The notes under the pieces were generated by a model, which saw only the letters and a program-made list of their open reading frames with translations, was not told the origin of the DNA and ran no database searches. A DNA stretch of 64,000 nucleotides, taken from the NCBI RefSeq assembly GCF_029892425.1, contig NZ_JARXWB010000001.1, positions 124,001 through 188,000 on the forward strand, read 5' to 3'. The position numbers were made by a program, and so were the translations under genes. Of this stretch, positions 7,409 to 17,519 are shown piece by piece. The stretch is from Bradyrhizobium sp. BR13661 (GTDB lineage: Bacteria > Pseudomonadota > Alphaproteobacteria > Rhizobiales > Xanthobacteraceae). Numbering within the stretch: the stretch's first letter is position 1; every line of letters starts with the position of its first letter.

Positions 7409-8752
7409 TCACTCCGCCGTCTGCTCCCTTAACTCCGCCACATCCTTCGCCGTGAGCTTCGAGCCCTTCGCACCAAACCTTGCCGTGACGTAATTCGCCA
7501 CCGCCGCGATCTCGTCATTCGTATAGGCATTGCCGAACGCGGGCATCGACAGCGCACCGTCAGGCGTGTTGCGCTTGGTGCCCGAGATCACGATCTGCGC
7601 GACGTTGGTGGCGGCGGGGTCGTTGACGGCCCAGGTGCCGGTCAGCGTCGCCAGCGGCGAGACCGGGCTCTCGCCGCTCCAGCCGTGGCAGCTGGCGCAG
7701 GCGCTGGCGAACACTTTCTTGCCACGCGCGTCGGCCGTTACGCCGTCCTTGTGAGAGGCGGGGGCGACCGGCGCCGTCGTCGCCGGCAGATCGGGTGAGG
7801 AGACCGGCGGCACGCTGCGCAGATAAGCGACGATGCTGCTGATGTCCTCCGGCGCGAACTGGCTAAAGCTGTGATCGACGGCTTCACCCATCGGACCCGA
7901 GGCCGAGCCATGGCCTGCAGCGTGGCCGAGCGAGAGGTACGAGATCAGGTCCGCATCGCTCCAGTTGCCAAGCCCGGTCGCCTTGTCCGAGGAGATGTTG
8001 AAGGCGTGCCAGCCGGCGGTGAGGGCGCCGGCGAACTTCTTGCGGTTGTCGAGAGCAAAACCGAGATTGCGCGGCGTGTGGCACTCGCCGCAATGTGCCA
8101 ATGCCTCAGCCAGATACGCGCCGCGATTCCATTCCGGGCTCTTCGACGTATCAGGCGAAAAGCGCGTGTCCGGATTGAACACGGCCGACCAGACAATCAT
8201 CGCCCAGCGCTGGTTGAACGGGAACGACAGCGTGTTGTCGGGCGCTTTCGCGCTCACTGCCGGCAGGCTGAACAGATAGGCCTTCACCGCCAGCACGTCC
8301 TCGTCGGTCATGTAGGTATATGACGTGTAGGGCATCGCCGGATAGAGCCGGGCGCCGTCATGCCGCTTGCCGCGCTGGACCGCGTTGAGGAAGTCCTGGT
8401 CGCTGTAATTGCCGATGCCGGTGTCCTTATCAGGCGTGATGTTGGTCGAATAGAGCGTGCCGAACGGTAGCTTGAAGGCGAGCCCGCCGGCATAGTCTTT
8501 CTCGCCGGGCTTGGTGTGGCAGACCATGCAGTCGGCCGCCTTCGCCAGATATTCGCCGCGCTCGATCAGGCTTGCCTTCTCGAGCTTCGCGGGCACGCCG
8601 GTCGGCTTGCCGGCGCGGTATTCGGCGAGCGCCACTTTCGTGCCGCCGGCGAAATCGAGCGGGCCGGGCCCGCGGATGATGAAGACGCCTGCAACCACCG
8701 CGACGATGGCGATCACGACGAGGCGTACGAGGATACGCATTGTCCGGCTCAT
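7409..8752 (-). CDS. Membrane-anchored triheme cytochrome c (dehydrogenase subunit)
   Basis: A 447-residue protein with an N-terminal membrane anchor (about residues 7-27) and three heme c sites: CMVCH (75-79), CGECH (221-225) and CASCH (352-356). Length and spacing match the triheme cytochrome subunits of periplasmic alcohol, gluconate and aldehyde dehydrogenases. Its ATG overlaps the stop of the molybdenum subunit gene by four bases (ATGA), so the two are co-translated. It most likely passes electrons from the molybdenum hydroxylase to the respiratory chain, to ubiquinone or another cytochrome. Confidence 0.92.
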   Translation of the reverse strand: MSRTMRILVRLVVIAIVAVVAGVFIIRGPGPLDFAGGTKVALAEYRAGKPTGVPAKLEKASLIERGEYLAKAADCMVCHTKPGEKDYAGGLAFKLPFGTLYSTNITPDKDTGIGNYSDQDFLNAVQRGKRHDGARLYPAMPYTSYTYMTDEDVLAVKAYLFSLPAVSAKAPDNTLSFPFNQRWAMIVWSAVFNPDTRFSPDTSKSPEWNRGAYLAEALAHCGECHTPRNLGFALDNRKKFAGALTAGWHAFNISSDKATGLGNWSDADLISYLSLGHAAGHGSASGPMGEAVDHSFSQFAPEDISSIVAYLRSVPPVSSPDLPATTAPVAPASHKDGVTADARGKKVFASACASCHGWSGESPVSPLATLTGTWAVNDPAATNVAQIVISGTKRNTPDGALSMPAFGNAYTNDEIAAVANYVTARFGAKGSKLTAKDVAELREQTAE

Positions 8753-10914
8753 GCCTTCTTCCCCACGGCCAGCAGTTTCCGATCGATCGGCAGGCGCCGC
8801 AGCGCCACGCCGGTCGCAGCATAGATCGCGTTGCGCAGCGCCGGAGGTCCGGCGTTGACTCCGGCCTCGCCGATGCCGCCCGGCGCTTCTCCGCTCCTGA
8901 CGACGATGACCTCGACCTTCGGTGTCTCGTTGATCCGCATCATGCGATAGTCGTGGAAGTTCGACTGCTGCACGCGGCCCTTCTCGATGGTGATCTCGCC
9001 ATAGAGTGCGGCGGTGAGACCGAAGATGAGGCCGCCTTCGATCTGCGCCTTCACCGTGTCGGGGTTGACCGCAATGCCGGTATCCACCACTGAGGTGATA
9101 CGACGAAGCACGATCTCGCCGATGTCATCGATTTCAGCCTCCACCACGGTTGCGATGAAGCTCGCGAACGACGGCTGCACGCAGACGCCGCGCCCGACGC
9201 GGGGCGGCAGCGGTTGACCCCAACCGGATTTTTCGGCCGCCTGGTTGAGCACCGCGAGCATGCGCGGGTTCTTGGTCAGCATCGACTTCCGGAATTCGAT
9301 CGGATCCTTGCCGGCCTTGCGCGCCAGCTCGTCCATGGCGCACTCGATCGCAAACACATTGTTGTTCGGACCGACGCCGCGCCAGAAGCCGGTCGGCACC
9401 GCCGGCGGCTCGGCACGGACATATTCGACGTGGAAATTGGCGAAGTCGTAGGGCGCATCGACCGCGGCATCGATCGCATCGATGTCGATGCCCTTCTGGA
9501 ACGCCGGCGGCAGCCAGCGTGCGATCACGGCGGAGCCGGCGATCTTGTACTTCCAGGCCGCGATTTTTCCGTCGACCAGCGAGGCCGTGATCTGGTCGCG
9601 ATAAACAGGACGGTAGACGTCGTGCTGGATGTCTTCCTCGCGGGTCCAGATCACCTTGACGGGATAGTCGACCTGTTTTGCAATTTTCACGGCCGCGATC
9701 ACCATGTCCGGCTCGAGCTTGCGGCCGAAGCCGCCGCCGAGCAGGTGCTGGTTGACGATCACCTTGTCGACGGGGAGACCTGCGGCCTTCGCCGCCTCCG
9801 ACTGCACGCGCGTCATGATCTGCGTGCCGGTCCAGATCTCGCAGGAGTCCTTCGTCACCCGCACGGTGGCGTTAACAGGCTCCATCGAGGCGTGGGCCAG
9901 GAATGGCAGCTCATAGGACGCCTCGAATTTGTCGCCTGACGCGAGCGCCTTGACGATGTCGCCGGTGGATTTCGCGACCGCGCCGTCCTTTGCACTGGCA
10001 TCGCGCAGGTTCTGCCAGATGTCCTTGGTGCTGATCCTGGCGTTCGGGCCTTCGTTCCACTCGATCTCGAGGGCTTCGAGACCTTTCTTCGCCGCCCACA
10101 TGTGATCGCCGATCACGGCGACGGCGTCGTCGAGCACGACAACCTTGCGCACGCCGGCGATCTTCATCGCCGCGCTATCGTCGACCTTGCCGACCTTGCC
10201 GCCGAACACCGGGCAATTGGCGATCGCAGCGATCTTCATGTCAGGCAGGATCGCGTCGATGCCGTAGAGCGCCTTGCCGTTCACTTTGTCGGGCGTATCG
10301 AGGCGCTTCAGCGATTGACCGATCAGGACAAAATCCTTGGGATCCTTGACCGCAACGTCCTTGGGCGGGGTTTGGCTCTGGGCGGCAAGCGCCAGTTCGC
10401 CATAGCCGAGCCTGCGTCCGCTGGCGGCGTGCGCGACCTCACCCTTCGATGCAGTACAGCTTGCGGGCTCGACGCCCCATTGGCTGCTAGCTGCCTGCAC
10501 CAGCATCGCGCGCGCGGTGGCACCGGCCTTTCGCAGCGGCATCCACCAGGCACGGATCGAGTTGGAGTTGCCGGTGACTTGCAGGCCGAAGGTCGGGTTG
10601 GCGTAGAGCTTGTCATTGGGCGGCGCATGCTGCACCTCGACCTTGCTCCAGTCGGCATCGAGCTCTTCGGCGAGCACGGCAGAAATCGACGTGTAGGTGC
10701 CTTGGCCCATCTCGACCTGCGGCATCATCAGCACGGTACGGCCGGTCTCGTCGATGCGGATGAAGGCGTTGGGCGCGAACTTGCCGTCGGTCGTGTCCTT
10801 CTGCACCGGCTCGTTCGGAGCGGCGCGCAGCGGCAGATGGAAGGCGAGCAGGACGCCGGTGGCGAGGCCGCCGGTCAGAAGCGCGCGGCGGGAGACATTG
10901 TCGTGTGCATTCAT
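8749..10914 (-). CDS. Molybdopterin-binding subunit of aldehyde/isoquinoline-type oxidoreductase
   Basis: A 721-residue large subunit of the xanthine-oxidase family, IorB type, with an N-terminal twin-arginine signal (NVSRRALLTGG), so it should be periplasmic. Motifs include the MPQVEMGQG pterin segment, LLGGGFGRKLEPD and the C-terminal RSGEAPGGIGEAG with the likely catalytic Glu. IorB-type enzymes hydroxylate aldehydes or N-heterocycles. The ATG at 10914 is favoured by GAGG six bases before it; GTG 10926 overlaps the upstream stop and is possible. It works with the small 2Fe-2S subunit upstream and the cytochrome downstream. Confidence 0.92.
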   Translation of the reverse strand: MNAHDNVSRRALLTGGLATGVLLAFHLPLRAAPNEPVQKDTTDGKFAPNAFIRIDETGRTVLMMPQVEMGQGTYTSISAVLAEELDADWSKVEVQHAPPNDKLYANPTFGLQVTGNSNSIRAWWMPLRKAGATARAMLVQAASSQWGVEPASCTASKGEVAHAASGRRLGYGELALAAQSQTPPKDVAVKDPKDFVLIGQSLKRLDTPDKVNGKALYGIDAILPDMKIAAIANCPVFGGKVGKVDDSAAMKIAGVRKVVVLDDAVAVIGDHMWAAKKGLEALEIEWNEGPNARISTKDIWQNLRDASAKDGAVAKSTGDIVKALASGDKFEASYELPFLAHASMEPVNATVRVTKDSCEIWTGTQIMTRVQSEAAKAAGLPVDKVIVNQHLLGGGFGRKLEPDMVIAAVKIAKQVDYPVKVIWTREEDIQHDVYRPVYRDQITASLVDGKIAAWKYKIAGSAVIARWLPPAFQKGIDIDAIDAAVDAPYDFANFHVEYVRAEPPAVPTGFWRGVGPNNNVFAIECAMDELARKAGKDPIEFRKSMLTKNPRMLAVLNQAAEKSGWGQPLPPRVGRGVCVQPSFASFIATVVEAEIDDIGEIVLRRITSVVDTGIAVNPDTVKAQIEGGLIFGLTAALYGEITIEKGRVQQSNFHDYRMMRINETPKVEVIVVRSGEAPGGIGEAGVNAGPPALRNAIYAATGVALRRLPIDRKLLAVGKKA

Positions 10915-10922
10915 GGCGGACC

Positions 10923-11387
10923 TCACGACTGCTTGCCGTTGGCGGCGTGCTTGATGGCCTCGCGGATGCGGACATAGGTGCCGCAGCGGCAGATGTTGCC
11001 GGCCATCGCGGCGTCAATGTCGGAATCGTCAGGATTGGGCGTTGCCGCCAGCAGCGCGGCCGCCGACATGATCTGGCCGGACTGGCAATAGCCGCACTGG
11101 ACCACTTCGGCCTCGAGCCAGGCCTTCTGCACCTTCGCACCAACAGGCGTGCTGCCGATATGCTCGATGGTGGTGATCGCGAGGTTCGCCACCGCACTCA
11201 CCGGCAGCACGCAGGAGCGCACCGCCTTGCCGTCGACATGCACGGTGCAGGCGCCGCATTGCGCGATGCCGCAGCCGAATTTGGTTCCGGTCATGCCCAG
11301 GATGTCACGCAACACCCACAGCAGCGGCATGTCGGGTGGCGCGTCGAAGGATTTCGTTTCGCCGTTGATGGTGAGTTTAGTTGCCAT
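10923..11387 (-). CDS. 2Fe-2S subunit of molybdenum hydroxylase
   Basis: A 154-residue IorA/CoxS-type protein with two 2Fe-2S clusters. Cys39, 44, 47 and 59 ([10 protein letters not shown]...SC) form the plant-ferredoxin-like site, and Cys98, 101, 133 and 135 (CGYC, CRC) the helical site. It relays electrons from the molybdenum centre to the cytochrome c. The ATG at 11387 follows GAAGGGG at good distance; the frame stays open upstream but without a better start. It is the first gene of a three-gene operon. With no Tat signal of its own, it presumably rides across the membrane with the signal-bearing large subunit. Confidence 0.92.
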   Translation of the reverse strand: MATKLTINGETKSFDAPPDMPLLWVLRDILGMTGTKFGCGIAQCGACTVHVDGKAVRSCVLPVSAVANLAITTIEHIGSTPVGAKVQKAWLEAEVVQCGYCQSGQIMSAAALLAATPNPDDSDIDAAMAGNICRCGTYVRIREAIKHAANGKQS

Positions 11388-11720
11388 ATGCATCCCCTTC
11401 TTCGCCTGATCGCTTGCGGCGATCCGGTCGGCGAACTCGCGCGCGACCATAATCATAGCGATGTGAAACCATGAAGCTTTCAAATTCGCAGCAATGCATA
11501 TCTGCGCTGGCGAACCGTCAGGCCATGACGTTCACGATTTTGTGCGGCGATTGTTGCAAAGCGTTTGGGCTAATTGATATGATAAGCGTCATGTTTTGAC
11601 GCGTTTTCGTCATTCACGCCGTCGATCGCCGCAGGCAATCGTGCGAACGCGCAAAATCATGCGATGACGAAAGTCGTGCGATTGGGAAAAGGGGCGGCGA
11701 GCACGGCCGACAATTGTTGC
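11388..11720. promoter_or_regulatory. Upstream region of the molybdenum hydroxylase operon
   Basis: This stretch is more A+T-rich than its surroundings, notably around 11570-11590. An inverted repeat GCGTCA-N5-TGACGC lies at 11586-11602, about 200 bp before the first start codon, and is a candidate operator. No regulator gene lies beside it, and no clear promoter boxes could be named. Confidence 0.4.
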
Positions 11721-11880
11721 GCCCTCTCCCCTTGCGGGAGAGGGCAGCTCCGCTGGTAGACACGAACTCATTTGGGTGAGGGGTATGTCTCCGCGCGTCC
11801 AACTCGCAGTTTGAACCCGCCGATAGATACCCCTCATCCGGCGCTTCGCGCCACCTTCTCCCGCAAGGGGAGAAGGATGA
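11721..11880. repeat. Palindromic repeat, type D
   Basis: GCCCTCTCCCCTTGCGGGAG at the left and CCTTCTCCCGCAAGGGGAGA at the right bound the element; each end is itself a hairpin, and the inner segments TGAGGGGTAT and ATACCCCTCA pair. It lies between oppositely oriented transcription units. From 11881 to 12034 I see no gene. Confidence 0.8.
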
Positions 11881-12034
11881 CGCCTGCACGCTCGATTTCG
11901 GAATAATAGCAATATACCCCTGTTTTGCCCGACGCATCAAGCCGAATTGCGGCCTGCCGATGCAAGCCGTTGATTCTTCGCGACTCGCCTACTGTGCATG
12001 GGGTTGTTTTCGGCCTTTGATTTAAGCGCGGCCT

Positions 12035-13459
12035 TTAGCTCTGCCGGAATCCCATCCGGAATGCGCCCCAGTGCTGGCCGCGGACTAGAATCGGCGACGA
12101 CAGGTCCTTCATCAGCACGAACTGCCCACCGCCCATGTCGCGGCGATAGGTCTGCAGCAGGAACGGCTTTGTGTTGGCCGCGACCTTCTTCACCGCGCGA
12201 TCGTTGAACAGGCGGCGGTTGCGGCAATTGGCGTTGTTCCAGACCGGGTCCTTGCCCTGCGGCAGCCGGTAGTTCGGATTGTGCGTCGGCAGATAGCCGC
12301 CTTTGGCCCAGGCGACGCAGAACACGATGCGCGGATCGGACTTCTGGATCGGGTCCTGGATCGCGGGCAGCACGCGATCGGTGAAGTCGACATAGGCGGT
12401 GGTGTACTGCTTGGGATCGGTACCTGATATCTCCCGGTAGTTCTCGTCCATGAGCTGGTCGAGCGTGATCTCGCCGCGACCGATCGCGGCCTCGAACTCC
12501 GTCGAGATCCGCTTGGCAGTCTCGACGACGACACGGATCAGCGGCGCATCCGAGGTCTCGACGCCGCTGTCGGCGATCAGCGCGATCAGGTCCTCGGAGG
12601 TGTCGAGCAGCTTTGTCACCCGCTGGTCGGCGCTTCTGAGATCGCGCGAGGAGAGGTCGACGCCCCTGGCGAGCTCGTTGAGCTCGGAGATCACGGTGTC
12701 GCAATGGCCGAGATTGGAGGTCGCGGCGCGCGTGACGCTGTCGATCTCGGCTTCCACGGACGCAAAGCCCTGCTGGACGCGCGAGATGATGCCGGAGATC
12801 GCTTGCGCGCCTTCGCCCGCGGTCTTGGCGCGCTGCGAGGCATCGCTGCTCTCGCCGATCAGGCCTTCGATCTGGCCGTCGAGATCGCGCACGGTGTCGG
12901 AGATCTCCTGCGTGGCCTGTCGCGTGGCTTCGGCGAGATTCTTGACCTCGCTGGCGACGACCGCAAAGCCACGTCCGGCATTGCCAGCGCGTGCTGCCTC
13001 GATCGTCGCATTCAACGCCAGCAAATTGGTTTGCTTGGCGATCGCCTCGATCGAGCCCGAGACCTTCGCGACCTGCGCCAGCGCCGAGCCGACGGCGGAG
13101 AGGCGCGCCTCGATCCGTTCCACGGCCGCGACGAGCTCGGCGATATGGCTGACCGCGGTATCGACTGCACCACGCGATTGCGCGATCTCGCCGACTGCCG
13201 CTGATGTGGTCGATTGCACCGCCTGCGACGCATTGGCGATGTCGTGGTTAGCGGAGACCATGGTCTCCGCCGTCTTCTGCAGATGATGGAACCGCTCCGA
13301 CTGACTGGCGACGCGACTGGCGACTTCCTGCACGTTGCCGGCGATGTCGGCGAGCTCGACCCCGAGACCGCCGATGCGGTCGGCGAGCTGGTCGATCAGC
13401 CGTTCGGCGAGCGTCCGGTTGGAGCCGGTGTCCAGCACTGCAACTTGCGCAACGGACAT
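12035..13459 (-). CDS. Soluble methyl-accepting chemotaxis-like protein with C-terminal sensory domain
   Basis: A 474-residue protein with no membrane segment. The N-terminal two thirds is an MCP signalling coiled coil with the hairpin tip ([30 protein letters not shown]) that contacts CheA/CheW. The last ~150 residues form a different domain, with [37 protein letters not shown] and [12 protein letters not shown]. This order is the reverse of normal receptors, where the sensor is N-terminal, and HAMP is absent. The same C-terminal domain occurs in the adjacent gene. ATG 13459 is chosen because GGAGG precedes it. Confidence 0.85.
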   Translation of the reverse strand: MSVAQVAVLDTGSNRTLAERLIDQLADRIGGLGVELADIAGNVQEVASRVASQSERFHHLQKTAETMVSANHDIANASQAVQSTTSAAVGEIAQSRGAVDTAVSHIAELVAAVERIEARLSAVGSALAQVAKVSGSIEAIAKQTNLLALNATIEAARAGNAGRGFAVVASEVKNLAEATRQATQEISDTVRDLDGQIEGLIGESSDASQRAKTAGEGAQAISGIISRVQQGFASVEAEIDSVTRAATSNLGHCDTVISELNELARGVDLSSRDLRSADQRVTKLLDTSEDLIALIADSGVETSDAPLIRVVVETAKRISTEFEAAIGRGEITLDQLMDENYREISGTDPKQYTTAYVDFTDRVLPAIQDPIQKSDPRIVFCVAWAKGGYLPTHNPNYRLPQGKDPVWNNANCRNRRLFNDRAVKKVAANTKPFLLQTYRRDMGGGQFVLMKDLSSPILVRGQHWGAFRMGFRQS

Positions 13460-13585
13460 GTTTCGCGAATCCTCCAGTCGGGACCGTTCATCGGCCCACC
13501 GCGACATTCCCATTCCGAATTCAGATCGTGATTCGCGCCCGGCGTCTTGCCCAAGAGTGAACAGGAGCGTGAACAGGAGCGTGCA

Positions 13586-15328
13586 TTATAGCTTGTAGGC
13601 CGTGCGAAATCCGCCCCAGTGCCGGCCCTGCACGCGGATCGGAACATCGATCTCGCGCATCATCACCGTGTTGCCGTTGCCCATGTCGCGCGCATAGCTC
13701 TGGATCAGGTACGAGCGCAGGTTGTGCGCGGCCGCCAACCCCGCCGGATCGTTGAAGATGCGGCGGTTGCGGCAATTGGCCGTGTTCCAGGCGACATCGC
13801 CCGGCCGCTGCGGATGCGAATAGATCTTGTTGTGCACCGGCAGGAAACCGTTGCGGTCGACCATGGCGCAGAAGGCCATGCGAGGTTCCTTGGCGAGGAA
13901 CGCCTCCTGGAACGGCGGTAGCGCCCGGTCGGCCCAGTCGAGATATCTCGTGCGGTATTGCTGCGGGTTGGTGCCTGACATCTCGACGTAGTCGGTGTCG
14001 AAGAGGTCATCCAGCTTGACCTCGCCTCGCGCGACGGCCTGCTCGAAAATCCGGGTCAGCGCGTTGCCCGCTTCCATCGCGCGGGTGACGAACTCGGTAT
14101 TCTCCTCGTGGATCGACCAGAGCTTGTCCTCGATCTTCTCGCGCAGCTCGGCGTTCGGGCTGACGAACTGCGTGCGGGCGCCGGCCTTGGACTGCTCGAT
14201 CACGCGCAGGCTGCAGGCGCCGACGTCTTCGAGAGTTCCGTCGATGATGGACTGCGGTGCGAGCCGGCTTGCTTCCGCACCGCCGATCAGCACGCCTTCC
14301 ATCGCGATCTCGTAGACGGGCAGCACGCCGCGCGCGCCCTCGAATTTGAGATGGCAGGGCAGCCGCTCGGTCTTGCGGCGATCGTCGTGCTCGCTCTGGC
14401 GCAGCAGCACCGCGCAGCGCGATTTCAGCTTCTGGGCGAAAGTCGTCACGGCCTTGCCGGCGCTGGCGACGTTCTCGCCATGGGTCTCGGCCGCCTTGGT
14501 CGCGGCGTCGATCTCGGCTGCGCTCTCGCCGACCGAGATGATGAATTGCGATGCGCTGCTGGCGTTGCCGGAAACTTCGCTGGTGGTCGCGTTCTGCTCG
14601 GCCACTGCGCCGTTGACGGTATCGAATACCGGCCGGATTGCCTCGATCGCCTGCGAGATCCGATGCACCGCATCGACGGAACCTGCGGCATCGCGCTGCA
14701 ACGCGTCGATCTTCTTGGAGATCTCCTCCGTCGCGCTCTGGGTCTGTACCGCCAGCGCCTTCACCTCGGTGGCGACGACGGCAAAGCCCTTGCCCGCGGC
14801 ACCGGCGCGCGCGGCCTCGATGGTGGAGTTGAGCGCGAGCAGGGTGGTCTGCCGTGCGATCTGGGCGATCAGATTGACGACGTTGCCGATCGCTGCGGAG
14901 GATTCGCGCAGGCGATCGACATTGGCGCGCGCTTCCTGGGCGGCAGCGCTGGCCTCGTCGGCAAGCTTGCCTGCCTCGCGGACCTGCGCGCCGATCCCTT
15001 GCGCGGATTGCGTGAACTTGTCGGCGGCATGGGCAAAGCTCGAGGCATTGGACTGCGCGGCATTGGTCCGCCCGGTCAGCGCATCGGTGCGCTGGCGAAT
15101 GTCGGCCAGCGTCGCGGCCGTCGCCTCGGCACCACCGGCCACCGAATTGGCGGCGCGCTCGAGCTGGCGGATCATGGCGCCGAGCTCGAGTTCCAGCAGT
15201 TCCAGGATTTCGCGGGCCGAATCGACCTCAGCAGCCGGGGCGGGCGAAGCCGCCGGCTGCGCGGCCTGCGGGGTTGCCGCAGGTGCGGGCGCGTCCGGCA
15301 GGCGCTTCCGAAATAATGCGAACGCCAT
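13586..15328 (-). CDS. Soluble MCP-like protein with PilZ-like and C-terminal sensory domains
   Basis: A 580-residue protein without membrane segments. In order: a Pro/Ala-rich start, an MCP signalling domain (about 40-305, tip [17 protein letters not shown]), a PilZ-like domain (about 315-395) and the ~160-residue C-terminal domain shared with the downstream gene ([39 protein letters not shown]). The PilZ RxxxR motif is present (RRKTER, 317-322), but the D/NxSxxG motif reads EIAMEG (340-345), so c-di-GMP binding may be weak or lost. It lies 126 bp before the other receptor on the same strand, probably in one transcript. Confidence 0.85.
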   Translation of the reverse strand: MAFALFRKRLPDAPAPAATPQAAQPAASPAPAAEVDSAREILELLELELGAMIRQLERAANSVAGGAEATAATLADIRQRTDALTGRTNAAQSNASSFAHAADKFTQSAQGIGAQVREAGKLADEASAAAQEARANVDRLRESSAAIGNVVNLIAQIARQTTLLALNSTIEAARAGAAGKGFAVVATEVKALAVQTQSATEEISKKIDALQRDAAGSVDAVHRISQAIEAIRPVFDTVNGAVAEQNATTSEVSGNASSASQFIISVGESAAEIDAATKAAETHGENVASAGKAVTTFAQKLKSRCAVLLRQSEHDDRRKTERLPCHLKFEGARGVLPVYEIAMEGVLIGGAEASRLAPQSIIDGTLEDVGACSLRVIEQSKAGARTQFVSPNAELREKIEDKLWSIHEENTEFVTRAMEAGNALTRIFEQAVARGEVKLDDLFDTDYVEMSGTNPQQYRTRYLDWADRALPPFQEAFLAKEPRMAFCAMVDRNGFLPVHNKIYSHPQRPGDVAWNTANCRNRRIFNDPAGLAAAHNLRSYLIQSYARDMGNGNTVMMREIDVPIRVQGRHWGGFRTAYKL

Positions 15329-15536
15329 TGGGTCTACTCTTGTCGGGAGATGGGCGGACGCTATTTTCGCAGGCTGGAATGAAATCAGGGTTAACGGTGC
15401 CTGACTTCTGGGCATGGTTCCCTACGGTGTTACCTTAAAGTATGAGAGGCTCTTTCATTCCGGTGGGTTGGCGGCCTATAAGGCCGCGCTTCCCTACGCT
15501 CACCTTTGGCGCACGATTCCCTAGAGAAGATCTCGC

Positions 15537-16283
15537 ATGGCCGGACATTCCCAATTCAAGAACATCATGCACCGCAAGGGGCGGCAGGATGCGCAGAAGT
15601 CGAAGCTGTTCGGCAAGCTGGCGCGCGAAATCACCGTCGCGGCCAAGCTGGGTACGCCCGACCCCGCCATGAACCCCCGCCTGCGCGCCGCCGTGATCGC
15701 CGCGCGGCAGGAGAACATGCCGAAGGACAATATCGAGCGCGCCATCAAGAAGGCGCTCGGCAGCGATGGCGAGAACTATGACGAGATCCGCTACGAGGGC
15801 TATGGCCCCGGCGGTGTCGCCGTCATCGTCGAGGCACTGACCGACAACCGCAACCGCGCCGCCTCCGACATCCGCTCCTTCTTCACCAAATCCGGCGGCA
15901 ATCTCGGTGAAACCGGCTCGGTCTCCTTCATGTTCGACCGCACGGGAATCATCGAATATGACCGCAGTGTCGCTGATGACGATTCCGTGCTGGATGCCGC
16001 GATCGAGGCCGGCGCGGATGACGTCGTATCGGGTGAAGGCGGCCATGAGATCTACGCCTCCACCGAAGGCTATCGCGACGTCGCCAAGGCGCTGGAAGCC
16101 AAGTTCGGCGAGCCGCGCAAGGCCGCGCTGATCTGGAGGCCGCAGAACACGGTGGCGGTCGACGACGAGACCGGCGAGAAGCTCTTGAAGCTGATGGACC
16201 TGCTCAACGAGCACGACGACGTCCAGAACGTCTACGCCAATTTCGAGATTTCGGACGCGCTGGTCGCGAAGATGGGCGGCTGA
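15537..16283 (+). CDS. yebC: YebC/PmpR family protein
   Basis: A 248-residue cytoplasmic protein starting [20 protein letters not shown], the hallmark of the family, followed by [20 protein letters not shown] and [17 protein letters not shown]. Members act as DNA-binding regulators, and recent work links some to relief of ribosome stalling. Length is standard (about 245-250). It comes just before ruvCAB, the usual order in many bacteria. Confidence 0.95.
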   Translation: MAGHSQFKNIMHRKGRQDAQKSKLFGKLAREITVAAKLGTPDPAMNPRLRAAVIAARQENMPKDNIERAIKKALGSDGENYDEIRYEGYGPGGVAVIVEALTDNRNRAASDIRSFFTKSGGNLGETGSVSFMFDRTGIIEYDRSVADDDSVLDAAIEAGADDVVSGEGGHEIYASTEGYRDVAKALEAKFGEPRKAALIWRPQNTVAVDDETGEKLLKLMDLLNEHDDVQNVYANFEISDALVAKMGG

Positions 16284-16377
16284 GGCGTCATCCTCAGCTT
16301 CCGTCACCCGGCTTTCCCCGGGGGACTTCTGTTCTGTTTCTGTTTCGCTATCATGGGCCAACCGCTATCACTGGCCC

Positions 16378-16905
16378 ATGACCGCGCTCCCGATTCGCCA
16401 ACCCGTTCGCATCATCGGCATCGACCCCGGCCTGCGCCGCACCGGCTGGGGCGTGATCGAGGCCGATGGCAATCGCCTGATCTACATCGCCTGCGGATCG
16501 GTGGAACCGCCGGACGATTTGCCGCTGGCGAGCCGGCTGCTGGCGATCCATGAGGGGCTCGCCGCCATTCTCTCCAGTCACCAGCCGATGGAAGCCGCGG
16601 TCGAGCAGACCTTTGTGAACAAGGACGGCGTTGCGACGCTGAAGCTCGGCCAGGCCCGTGGCGTCGCCATGCTGGCGCCCGCGATGTTCGGCATCAGTGT
16701 TGCCGAATACGCGCCGAACCAGGTGAAGAAGACGGTGGTCGGCGCCGGCCATGCCGACAAGCAACAGATCGCGATGATGCTGAAGATCCTGCTGCCCAAG
16801 GCCGAGCCGCCGTCGGCGGATGCCGCGGACGCGCTGGCCATCGCCATCACCCACGCCCATCACCGCCAGAGCGCAGCGCTCAGGCTGAAGGTGGTGGGAC
16901 TATGA
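16378..16905 (+). CDS. ruvC: Holliday junction resolvase RuvC
   Basis: A 175-residue endonuclease that resolves four-way junctions. It has the first catalytic Asp in [14 protein letters not shown] (Asp16), [12 protein letters not shown], and the C-terminal acidic cluster [17 protein letters not shown]. It overlaps ruvA by four bases (ATGA), as expected of a translationally coupled ruvCAB operon. Confidence 0.97.
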   Translation: MTALPIRQPVRIIGIDPGLRRTGWGVIEADGNRLIYIACGSVEPPDDLPLASRLLAIHEGLAAILSSHQPMEAAVEQTFVNKDGVATLKLGQARGVAMLAPAMFGISVAEYAPNQVKKTVVGAGHADKQQIAMMLKILLPKAEPPSADAADALAIAITHAHHRQSAALRLKVVGL

Positions 16906-17519
16906 TCGGCAAGCTCAAGGGGCTGATCGATACCTACGGTGAGGATTATGTGATCCTCGACGTCAGCGGCGTCGGCTATCAAGTGCATTGCTCGTCCCGC
17001 ACCTTGCAGCATCTGCCTTCGCCGGGCGAGGCCGCCGTGCTGTCGATCGAGACCTATGTCCGCGAGGATCAGATCAAGCTGTTCGGCTTCCGCACCGATC
17101 AGGAGCGCGAATGGTTTCGCCTGTTGCAGACCGTCCAGGGCGTCGGCGCGAAGGTCGCGCTCGCCGTGCTCGGCACGCTGGCGCCGGCCGATCTTGCGAA
17201 TGCGATTGCCTTGCGCGACAAGGCCGCGGTGGCGCGCACGCCGGGCGTCGGGCCCAAGGTCGCCGAGCGCATCGTCACCGAATTGAAAGACAAGGCGCCG
17301 GCCTTCGCCAATGTCGATCCCGCCGTCGTGCATCTCGCCGGTGCCGTCGACGAACAGCGTGCACCGCGCCCCGTTGCGGACGCGATCTCGGCGCTGGTCA
17401 ATCTCGGCTATGGCCAGCCGCAGGCCGCCGCAGCGATCGCATCCGCCTCGCGCAGCGCAGGTGAGAACGCCGAGACGGCACAGCTCATTCGCCTCGGCCT
17501 GAAGGAGCTCGCGAAGTGA
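16902..17519 (+). CDS. ruvA: Holliday junction branch migration protein RuvA
   Basis: A 205-residue protein beginning [20 protein letters not shown], with the two helix-hairpin-helix motifs ([16 protein letters not shown] and [20 protein letters not shown]) and the C-terminal domain III that contacts RuvB ([18 protein letters not shown]). It binds the junction as a tetramer. It overlaps ruvC and ruvB by four bases each. Confidence 0.97.
   Translation: MIGKLKGLIDTYGEDYVILDVSGVGYQVHCSSRTLQHLPSPGEAAVLSIETYVREDQIKLFGFRTDQEREWFRLLQTVQGVGAKVALAVLGTLAPADLANAIALRDKAAVARTPGVGPKVAERIVTELKDKAPAFANVDPAVVHLAGAVDEQRAPRPVADAISALVNLGYGQPQAAAAIASASRSAGENAETAQLIRLGLKELAK

Noticed and set aside
5892..7493. 533-codon plus-strand frame opposite the D-threonine aldolase-like gene
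   Set aside because: The minus strand gives clear PLP-enzyme motifs; the plus frame is low-complexity Arg/Ala-rich and starts in a repeat.
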